From Polycyclovorans sp046565985 (GTDB lineage: Bacteria; Pseudomonadota; Gammaproteobacteria; Nevskiales; Nevskiaceae): a stretch of 47,325 bases of DNA. Position 1 is the stretch's first letter; each line of letters opens with the position of its first letter. The position numbers were made by a program, and so were the translations under genes. Below are positions 15,721 through 23,226 of this stretch, piece after piece. A model generated the notes under the pieces. It was given only the letters and a program-made list of their open reading frames with translations, ran no database searches and had not been told where the DNA came from. The stretch covers positions 1 to 47,325 of the forward strand of contig JBKHXN010000128.1 in assembly GCA_046565985.1 (NCBI GenBank), read 5' to 3'.

Positions 15721-17298
15721 ATGCGGAAACTGCCCTCCCTGCAGATCACGAGCCTGAGCCTGGACCTGCGCTCCCTGGCGCTGTTCCGGGTCGGGCTGGC
15801 GCTGTACTGCCTGTACGGTGCCGGCGCCCAGCTGGGCCTGCTCGGCACCCTGTACAGCGACGCCGGCGTGCTGCCCCGCACCCTGCTGATGGCCCTGCCC
15901 GAAGCAGTCTCCGGCCGCCTGCAGCCGCTGGCGCTCAGCGGCTCGGTGCTGCTCGCGCAGCTGACCTGGCTGCTCGGCGTGGGGGCGGCACTGGCCCTGC
16001 TGCTGGGCTACCGCGCCCGGCTCGCCGGGGGCCTGCTGTTCCTCTGCAGCCTGGCGCTCATCAACCGCAACCCCTACGCCGCCCTGCCCCTGGACGGCCT
16101 GCTGGTCTGCCTGCTGTTCTGGGTCCCGTGGCTGCCGGTCGGGGCGCGCTGGAGCCTCGACGCGGCGCTGAGCACCACGCCGCCACCGGAGGACCCCCGC
16201 CATCTTTCCGGCGCCGGCGCCGGCTTCATCGTGCAGATCCTCTGCGCCCTGCTCGCCGGCGGCTGGCTGCGCGCGCAGGACCCCGCCTGGGCAGACGGCA
16301 GCGCGCCGCTGCAGGCCGGCCACTACCTGCTGGGCCTGGGCCCGCTGCTGCTGGTACTGCCGGGACTGGCTCCCCTGGCACGGCGCTGGCTGCTGCCGCT
16401 GCTGCTGGCACTGGTGCTGGGCTACGGCCTGCTGCGGGACGGCGGCCTGGCCTGGCTGACCGCCTGCGCCCTGCTGGCCCTGGCGGACGCACGCTGCTGG
16501 GACTGGCTCGGCCGCCACCATGCACTGGGCGAAGGGCTGCAGATCCACTTCGACGGCGACTGCCGCTTCTGCCGTGCCGCCTGCCGCGTGCTCGCCCATT
16601 TCCTGATCCTCCCTCAGGCCCGCTGCCTGCCGGCGCAGGACAGCCCGCGCGCGCAGCGCCTGGTGGAGGCCAACGGCTCGTGGGTGGTGATCGACCGCGA
16701 CGAGCAGGCCTACCTGAAGTGGAGCGCCTTCGTCATGCTGCTGCGCCGCTCGCCCCTGCTGGCCTGGCTGGCGCCGCTGGCGGCACGGCTGGGCCGCCCC
16801 GGCGATGCGCTGTACGACGCGGTGGTGCGCCAGCGGGCGCGCATCGGCCAGGTCCTGCGCGGCGTGCTGGCCGAACGCGAGGTGCGCTTCGTCCCCGGCC
16901 GCTGGCCGCAGCGGCTGGCGCTGCTGGTGGCACTGGCGGTGCTGACTTCCAATCTCGGCGTCGTCCAGCCGGCTGATCCGCTGCTGCGACTGCTGCGGCT
17001 GGATCAGGACTGGCAGGTTTACGCTCCGCCGCGCGGCCCGGCGCCGGGCGAATTCCAGGCCTGGCTCAGCCGCGCCGGCGGGCCGGAAGCGCCGCTGGCC
17101 CTGCCCCGCGATCCGCGCTGGACGCGCTACCACGCCTTTCTGGGCCGCGAGCGCCCGGCGGCGCTATTGGCCCGCTACGCCGAGGCCCTGTGCCAGGAAG
17201 CCGGCAGCGACACCTCGGTGCGCCTGGGCTACCTGGTCCCCAGCAGCACCGGCAGTGGCCTGGAGCAGCAGGTGCTCGGCCGCTACCCCTGCCCCTGA
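15721..17298 (+). CDS. HTTM-domain membrane protein fused to a DCC thiol-disulfide oxidoreductase domain
   Basis: This 525-residue membrane protein has an N-terminal HTTM region (vitamin-K-dependent gamma-carboxylase-like), about eight hydrophobic helices over residues 15-265. A DUF393/DCC domain follows, with the hallmark HFDGDCRFCRAACRV (276-290) containing the redox pair Cys281/Cys284, and extends to about residue 385 (GDALYDAVVRQRARIG). A further helix (398-415) leads to a tail (QVYAPPRGP, near 432-440) resembling the end of HTTM proteins, so the DCC domain appears inserted within the HTTM architecture. Function is unknown; membrane redox chemistry is plausible. The ATG at 15721 has no obvious ribosome site. 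tatD follows 39 bases downstream. Confidence 0.8.
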   Translation: MRKLPSLQITSLSLDLRSLALFRVGLALYCLYGAGAQLGLLGTLYSDAGVLPRTLLMALPEAVSGRLQPLALSGSVLLAQLTWLLGVGAALALLLGYRARLAGGLLFLCSLALINRNPYAALPLDGLLVCLLFWVPWLPVGARWSLDAALSTTPPPEDPRHLSGAGAGFIVQILCALLAGGWLRAQDPAWADGSAPLQAGHYLLGLGPLLLVLPGLAPLARRWLLPLLLALVLGYGLLRDGGLAWLTACALLALADARCWDWLGRHHALGEGLQIHFDGDCRFCRAACRVLAHFLILPQARCLPAQDSPRAQRLVEANGSWVVIDRDEQAYLKWSAFVMLLRRSPLLAWLAPLAARLGRPGDALYDAVVRQRARIGQVLRGVLAEREVRFVPGRWPQRLALLVALAVLTSNLGVVQPADPLLRLLRLDQDWQVYAPPRGPAPGEFQAWLSRAGGPEAPLALPRDPRWTRYHAFLGRERPAALLARYAEALCQEAGSDTSVRLGYLVPSSTGSGLEQQVLGRYPCP

Positions 17299-17337
17299 GC
17301 GGGCCGGGCGGAAGACCGGAATGAAGGGACGCTGGCC

Positions 17338-18126
17338 GTGATTGATATCGGCGCCAATCTCGCGCACGAGAGTTTCGACTCCGACCGCGCCGCCGTACTC
17401 GAACGCGCCTGGGCGGCAGGCCTGTCGCACATCCTCATCACCGGCAGCTCACGCGCGTCCAACCGCGCCGCGCTGGCACTCACCCGGCTCGCGCCGCAGC
17501 GCCTGTGGGCCACTGCCGGCGTGCACCCGCACCACGCCAGCGAGTGGGACGAGGAAGACGCCCGGCTGATCCGCGAGCTGGCACGCGATCCACGGCTGGT
17601 AAGCCTGGGCGAATGCGGGCTGGATTATTTCCGCGATCTCTCGCCGCGCGCCGACCAGCAGCGTGCCTTCGAGGCACAGCTGGCGCTGGCCGCCGAGCTG
17701 GGCAAGCCCCTGTTCCTGCACCAGCGCGACGCGCACGATGATTTTCTGGCCCTGCTCAAGACCTGGCGCGCGCGGCTGGGCCCGGTGGTGGTGCACTGTT
17801 TCACCGACACGCGCGCGGCGCTGCGCGATTACCTGGCACTGGACTGCCATATCGGCATCACCGGCTGGGTCTGCGACACGCGCCGCGGCCAGGCGCTGCG
17901 CGACTGCGTGGCCGATATTCCCGACGATCGCCTGCTGGTGGAGACGGACGCGCCCTACCTGCTGCCGCACAACGCGCCCAGGACCGCGCACCGGCGCAAT
18001 GAACCCGCGCTGCTCGGCTACGTCGTGCAGGCCCTGGCGGCGGCGCGTGACCAGAGCACGGAACACGTCGCGCGCATCAGCGCCGCCAACGCGCGGGCGT
18101 GCTTCGAATTGCCGGATGAAGCCTGA
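17338..18126 (+). CDS. tatD: TatD family metal-dependent hydrolase/DNase
   Basis: This 262-residue TIM-barrel metallohydrolase of the TatD family acts as a 3'-5' exonuclease or DNase in DNA repair and degradation in E. coli. Metal ligands and signature blocks are all present: GVHPHHA (about 61-67), GECGLDYFRD (about 85-94), FLHQRDAHDDF (about 122-132), VVHCFTD (about 143-149) and LVETDAPYLLP (about 200-210). The start is GTG at 17338, preceded by AAGGGA. An ATG-initiated alternative would remove the first beta strand (DIGANLAH). It ends against ilvD, which runs convergently with no gap between the stop codons. Confidence 0.9.
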   Translation: MIDIGANLAHESFDSDRAAVLERAWAAGLSHILITGSSRASNRAALALTRLAPQRLWATAGVHPHHASEWDEEDARLIRELARDPRLVSLGECGLDYFRDLSPRADQQRAFEAQLALAAELGKPLFLHQRDAHDDFLALLKTWRARLGPVVVHCFTDTRAALRDYLALDCHIGITGWVCDTRRGQALRDCVADIPDDRLLVETDAPYLLPHNAPRTAHRRNEPALLGYVVQALAAARDQSTEHVARISAANARACFELPDEA

Positions 18127-19806
<1,680 letters not shown>

Positions 19807-19935
19807 GGCGGCGGATGCGGGCTGAAAAAACGGGCAGGCAGCATACATCAGGGGGGTCGGATGGTCAGCCCATTGCGGACAAAACAGGCCATTGGGGGTA
19901 GGATCAGGGCCCTTTCTGGCAGCGGAGGAGCGAGC

Positions 19936-20460
19936 ATGAAAACGCAGATCCAGTGGGCACTGGCGGTGGCGGCATTCGGTGTTTCGATGGGCGCCGGGGC
20001 CAACCTCACGGTGCAGCTCAGCAACGTGGACGAGAAAGGCATCGGCAAGCCGGTCGGTGAGGTCGTCATCAGCCAGACTCCGTACGGCCTGGCCTTTACC
20101 CCCGCACTCAAGGGGCTGCCGCCGGGCCTGCACGGATTCCATGTGCACGAGAACCCCAGCTGCGCGCCCAAGGACAAGGACGGCAAGCCGGTCGCCGCGC
20201 TGGCAGCGGGCGGGCACTACGACCCGGCCGGCACCCAGCGCCACGGCCTGCCCTGGGGCGACGGCCACCTGGGCGACCTGCCGGCGCTGTTCGTGGATGA
20301 ACAGGGCGTGGCGAGCAACCCGGTGCTGGCGCCGCGGCTGAAGCTGGAGGATGTGAAGGGCCGGGCGCTGATGGTCCACGTCGGCGGCGACAACCACGCC
20401 GACCACCCCGCCCCGCTGGGCGGCGGCGGCCCGCGCATGGCCTGCGGCGTGATCCGCTAG
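19936..20460 (+). CDS. sodC: Periplasmic Cu/Zn superoxide dismutase
   Basis: SodC converts superoxide to oxygen and hydrogen peroxide in the periplasm. The 174-residue precursor has a signal peptide (MKTQIQWALAVAAFGVSMGAGA). Copper and zinc ligands are visible: HGFHVHENPSC (about 67-77), GGHYDP (about 95-100), the GHLGDLPALFVDEQG block, and VHVGGDNHAD (about 152-161). The disulfide cysteines lie in PSC and MACGVIR. The start is supported by GGAGGAG, the strongest ribosome site in this region, five bases upstream. Upstream, TAGGAT at 19899 may be a -10, but I see no well-placed -35. Confidence 0.95.
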   Translation: MKTQIQWALAVAAFGVSMGAGANLTVQLSNVDEKGIGKPVGEVVISQTPYGLAFTPALKGLPPGLHGFHVHENPSCAPKDKDGKPVAALAAGGHYDPAGTQRHGLPWGDGHLGDLPALFVDEQGVASNPVLAPRLKLEDVKGRALMVHVGGDNHADHPAPLGGGGPRMACGVIR

Positions 20461-20480
20461 GCCCACGCTGCATCGCAGAC

Positions 20481-20507
20481 GCCGGGCACGGATGGATCCG
20501 GCCCGGC
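20481..20507. other. Strong inverted repeat downstream of sodC
   Basis: GCCGGGC pairs with GCCCGGC, and inside it CGGAT pairs with ATCCG, giving a nearly continuous 12-bp stem with one bulged A. It starts 20 bases after the sodC stop and 40 bases before the small-ORF pair. No T tract follows, so it could protect the sodC message or regulate the downstream leader instead of acting as a classical terminator. Confidence 0.5.
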
Positions 20508-20546
20508 GCAACGCGCGCCCCGCACACACGTTCTGGAGGTGCTGTG

Positions 20547-20762
20547 ATGAAAAGACCCCTGTGGCAGTCCCCGGAAGGGCTGAAGCTGCTGGACGAGACA
20601 CTGGCGTCCGGGAGCCCGTCGGAACAGACGCTGAGCCAGTTCCGGAACTTGCGCTCGCAGCTCAGGCAGAAGACGGCTTCCGCGAACCGGACCCCGGGCG
20701 CAACAAGCGACACGGAGCCGACCAGCGGGAAGCAGAGCGACGCGTCCGTGCGGGAGACATGA
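20547..20762 (+). CDS. Unrecognised small protein, first of an overlapping pair
   Basis: I do not recognise this 71-residue protein. It reads MKRPLWQSPEGLKLLDETLA, then a hydrophilic stretch with FRNLRSQLRQK near residues 31-41 and a Ser/Thr-rich disordered tail. It has no signal peptide or membrane segment. Support for translation is good: GGAGGT (20535-20540) lies six bases before the ATG at 20547 (a GTG one codon earlier is possible). Its TGA also overlaps the next small gene as ATGA, as seen for true operons in this window. The N-terminal helical part suggests a small DNA- or protein-binding role, which is only a guess. Confidence 0.55.
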   Translation: MKRPLWQSPEGLKLLDETLASGSPSEQTLSQFRNLRSQLRQKTASANRTPGATSDTEPTSGKQSDASVRET

Positions 20763-20944
20763 AGATGGAAGACCCACGCCCGTACGTGATCAGCGACAAG
20801 GTGACGATGATCTTCCCGCGCAGACCTCCGCTACGCCTCGAACCATGCATCACGGCGTACCCAGGGGACTGTTCAACGGACGCGCCGAAACCCAGCAACG
20901 TGATACCCATCAGGCGCACTGCGCCGCCGAAGCCGCGCTGGTAA
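20759..20944 (+). CDS. Unrecognised small protein, second of an overlapping pair
   Basis: This 61-residue basic, proline-rich protein (MKMEDPRPYVISDKVTMIFP at the start, ending with NVIPIRRTAPPKPRW) matches no family I know. It contains two cysteines (CITAYPGDC) nine residues apart and many Arg/Pro residues, with no membrane segment. The ATG overlaps the stop of the preceding small gene (ATGA), so translation would depend on that gene. It ends 29 bases from the convergent queA stop. Its reality rests on the coupling and frame integrity only. Confidence 0.42.
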   Translation: MKMEDPRPYVISDKVTMIFPRRPPLRLEPCITAYPGDCSTDAPKPSNVIPIRRTAPPKPRW

Positions 20945-20973
20945 GGGCGGCTCGCGGAAAACAGGCGTCGCGT

Positions 20974-22023
20974 TCAGCCGGCGCCAGGTTCCAGCAGCAT
21001 GGCGTCGCCATAGCTGAAGAAGCGGTAGCGCTGCGCCACCGCGTGACGGTAGGCGTCCATCACCCGCTCGTAACCGGCAAAGGCGCAGACCAGCATCAGC
21101 AGCGTGGATTCCGGCAAGTGGAAGTTGGTGATCAGCCGGTCCACCACGCGGAAGGTGTAGCCGGGCGTGATGAACAGCCGCGTCTCGCCGCCGCCGGGGC
21201 GCAGCGCCCCGTCCGCGGCCGCGGATTCCAGCGCCCGGGTGACGGTGGTGCCCACCGCCACCACGCGCCCGCCGGCAGCGCGGGTGGCGGCGATGGCCTG
21301 GCACAGCGCCTCGTCCAGCACATAGCGCTCGGCGTGCATGCGGTGTTCGTTCAGGTCTTCCACGCGCAGCGGCTGGAAGGTGCCGGCACCCACGTGCAGG
21401 GTCAGGGTGGCAATGCGGATACCGCGGGCGCGGATCGCGTCCAGCAGCGGGCCGTCAAAGTGCAGGCCGGCGGTGGGCGCGGCCACCGCGCCCGGCGCAC
21501 GGGCAAACACGGTCTGGTAGCGCTCGGCGTCCTCGGAGCCTGGCGCATGGGTGATGTAGGGCGGCAGCGGCAGCTGCCCGGCGCGCTCGAGAAAATCCGT
21601 GAGCGGCGTCGGCCCCTCCAGGCGCAGGTGGAACAGATCCTCCTCGCGGCCGAGCACGGTGAAGGTCTCACCAGCCACGTGCAGCTGCGCGCCCGCGCGC
21701 GGGGTCTTGCTCACCCCCAGCTGCGCCTGGCAGTGCTGGGCGTCGAGCACGCGCTCCACCAGAATCTGCACGCGCCCGCCGCTGTCCTTATGGCCAAACA
21801 GCCGCGCGGGGATGACGCGGGTGTCGTTGAACACCAGCAGATCCCCGGGCTCCAGCAGGGCGGGGAGTTCGCGCATCTGGCGGTCGGCGAGCCGCGCGCC
21901 CAGGTGCAGCAGGCGCGAGGCGGAGCGCTCCGCCGCCGGGGTCTGGGCGATCAGTTCCGCGGGCAGGTCAAAGTGAAAATCGGATTTGCGCCAGCTACGG
22001 CCGGCGGGTGGGGTCTGGCTCAT
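20974..22023 (-). CDS. queA: S-adenosylmethionine:tRNA ribosyltransferase-isomerase
   Basis: QueA transfers the ribosyl part of SAM to 7-aminomethyl-7-deazaguanine at tRNA position 34, making epoxyqueuosine. The 349 residues match the family length. Signature blocks include the N-terminal FDLPAELIAQTPAAERSASR, LLVFNDTRVIPARL (about 62-75), GAVAAPTAGLHF (about 180-191), LHVGAGTFQPLR (about 209-220), and the C-terminal TNFHLPESTLLMLVCAFAG. The gene usually precedes tgt, but here the downstream neighbour is the convergent small-ORF pair, so the queuosine genes are not clustered. It is divergent from tRNA-Leu with a 51-base gap. Confidence 0.95.
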   Translation of the reverse strand: MSQTPPAGRSWRKSDFHFDLPAELIAQTPAAERSASRLLHLGARLADRQMRELPALLEPGDLLVFNDTRVIPARLFGHKDSGGRVQILVERVLDAQHCQAQLGVSKTPRAGAQLHVAGETFTVLGREEDLFHLRLEGPTPLTDFLERAGQLPLPPYITHAPGSEDAERYQTVFARAPGAVAAPTAGLHFDGPLLDAIRARGIRIATLTLHVGAGTFQPLRVEDLNEHRMHAERYVLDEALCQAIAATRAAGGRVVAVGTTVTRALESAAADGALRPGGGETRLFITPGYTFRVVDRLITNFHLPESTLLMLVCAFAGYERVMDAYRHAVAQRYRFFSYGDAMLLEPGAG

Positions 22024-22059
22024 GGGCGCGATTCTGCCAGTAATCGGACTGCCGGCCGC

Positions 22060-22065
22060 TATAAT
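22060..22065 (+). promoter_or_regulatory. -10 element of the tRNA-Leu promoter
   Basis: A perfect TATAAT lies nine bases before the first tRNA base. A matching -35 is not obvious; CTGCCA at 22034 is 20 bases away. High -10 quality next to a stable RNA gene supports a constitutive promoter. Confidence 0.55.
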
Positions 22066-22074
22066 CCGGCGCTG

Positions 22075-22162
22075 GCCTGAGTGGCGGAATCGGTAGACGC
22101 AGCGGACTCAAAATCCGCCGAGGCAACCCCTCGTGAGAGTTCGAGTCTCTCCTTAGGCACCA
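22075..22162 (+). tRNA. tRNA-Leu, anticodon CAA
   Basis: This is a class II tRNA decoding UUG. The acceptor stem GCCTGAG (22075-22081) pairs with CTTAGGC (22152-22158), with one G-T pair. The D-arm contains GGTAGACGC. The anticodon stem GCGGA/TCCGC encloses the loop CTCAAAA, giving anticodon CAA at 22109-22111. A long variable arm follows (around 22119-22136). The T-arm is GAGAG-TTCGAGT-CTCTC. CCA is encoded (22160-22162), with A at 22159 as discriminator. Confidence 0.96.
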
Positions 22163-22241
22163 TCAGCACCCCGACGCGGGGCCCGGGCCTGTTACGCTGC
22201 CTGCGCTGCGCGCCCCCGCGCAGACCGATCCTGGATGACGC

Positions 22242-22805
22242 ATGAACTTCTGTTCCGCCTGCGGCCAGCCGCTTGAACACCGCGTCCCGGCGGGCGACCA
22301 CCTGCCGCGCCATGTCTGCCCTGCCTGCGGCGTGGTGCATTACGTCAACCCCAAGGTCATCGCCGGCTGTGTGCCGGAGTGGCAGGACGGGCGCATCCTC
22401 ATGTGCCGGCGCAACATCGAACCGCGCCTGGGCAAGTGGACCTTCCCCGCCGGCTTTCTGGAAATGGGCGAGACCAGCGGCGAAGGCGCGGCGCGCGAAA
22501 CCCTGGAAGAATCCGGCGCGCAGGTGCAGATCGGCGGGCTGCTGGCGGTCATCAACGTGCCCTACGTCAGCCAGGTGTACCTGATCCACCGCGCGCGGCT
22601 GCTGGGCACCGACTATCACCCCACGCCGGAAAGCTCGGAGGTCTGCCTGATGCGCGAGCAGGACATCCCCTGGGATGAAATCGCCTTTCCGACCATCTGG
22701 CATTCGCTGAAATTCTTCTTTGCCGACCGTGCCGCCGGTCTCAGCGGCACCCATCATCTGGATCTGAGCCACCGCCCGGCACGCCCGCTGCCCCCGGGAA
22801 AGTGA
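22242..22805 (+). CDS. NUDIX hydrolase with N-terminal zinc ribbon
   Basis: NUDIX enzymes hydrolyse nucleoside-diphosphate-linked compounds. The 187-residue protein begins with a zinc ribbon formed by CSAC (4-7) and CPAC (26-29). The catalytic NUDIX box (residues 71-93) fits GX5EX7REXXEEXG: Gly71, Glu77, then RETLEESG. Length and order resemble the NudC-related group that lacks the long N-terminal domain. The substrate cannot be read from sequence. The gene lies between tRNA-Leu and fdxA, and the predicted fdxA promoter overlaps its last codons. Confidence 0.9.
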   Translation: MNFCSACGQPLEHRVPAGDHLPRHVCPACGVVHYVNPKVIAGCVPEWQDGRILMCRRNIEPRLGKWTFPAGFLEMGETSGEGAARETLEESGAQVQIGGLLAVINVPYVSQVYLIHRARLLGTDYHPTPESSEVCLMREQDIPWDEIAFPTIWHSLKFFFADRAAGLSGTHHLDLSHRPARPLPPGK

Positions 22806-22830
22806 CCGGGGCCGGCAACTGAACTAAAAT
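22802..22830 (+). promoter_or_regulatory. Candidate sigma-70 promoter of fdxA
   Basis: GTGACC (22802-22807) and TAAAAT (22825-22830) are 17 bases apart; the -35 overlaps the NUDIX gene stop codon. The predicted transcript starts near 22837, about 32 bases before fdxA. Confidence 0.5.
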
Positions 22831-22868
22831 CTGCGGCTGCTTCCCGCCCCTCTCCTGCCGAGGACCTC

Positions 22869-23192
22869 ATGACCTTCGTCGTCACCGAAAACTGCATCAA
22901 GTGCAAGTACACCGACTGCGTGGAAGTCTGCCCCGTGGACTGCTTCCACGAAGGCCCCAACTTCCTGGTGATCGACCCGCAGGAATGCATCGACTGCACC
23001 CTGTGCGAGCCGGAGTGCCCGGCCGAGGCGATCTTTGCCGAGGATGACCTGCCCGCCGGCCAGGAGCACTTCAAGGCGCTCAACGCCGAGCTGAGCCTGA
23101 AGTGGAAGGTGATCACCGAGAAAAAGGACCCGCCGCCGGACGCCACCGACTGGGACGGAAAACCCGACAAGCTCGCCCTGCTGGAACGATAA
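22869..23192 (+). CDS. fdxA: Ferredoxin FdxA (7Fe type)
   Basis: This small soluble electron carrier of 107 residues is of the FdxA/Azotobacter ferredoxin I type, expected to hold one [3Fe-4S] and one [4Fe-4S] cluster. Cysteines are arranged as CIKCKYTDCVEVCPVDC (9-25, with an insert typical of the 3Fe site) and CIDCTLCEPECP (40-51). The long C-terminal extension (WKVITEKKDPPPDATDWDGK) is characteristic. It is monocistronic: a promoter overlaps the upstream NUDIX gene and a perfect-stem terminator follows nine bases after the stop. Confidence 0.95.
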   Translation: MTFVVTENCIKCKYTDCVEVCPVDCFHEGPNFLVIDPQECIDCTLCEPECPAEAIFAEDDLPAGQEHFKALNAELSLKWKVITEKKDPPPDATDWDGKPDKLALLER

Positions 23193-23200
23193 GGCGCCTG

Positions 23201-23226
23201 CAAGCCCCTCCCCCGCGAGGGGCTTG
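23201..23226 (+). terminator. Hairpin terminator of fdxA
   Basis: CAAGCCCCTC (23201-23210) and GAGGGGCTTG (23217-23226) form a perfect 10-bp stem with a six-base loop. Only a short, weak T-rich stretch (TGCGTTTGG) follows. The stem overlaps the proposed start of the next gene, so read-through may supply that operon. Confidence 0.7.

Noticed and set aside
14662..17133. Long minus-strand open frame across the glycine-rich and HTTM-DCC genes
   Set aside because: It runs antisense to two well-supported genes with a promoter and terminator; its residues are dominated by Gln, Arg and Gly.
22075..22162. tRNA-Leu as an integration site of a genomic island
   Set aside because: No integrase follows the tRNA and no repeat of its 3' end was seen downstream; the neighbours are housekeeping genes.
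22169..22181. CCCCG-ACG-CGGGG hairpin after tRNA-Leu as a terminator
   Set aside because: The stem is only five base pairs and no T tract follows; such GC hairpins are common by chance at this base composition.
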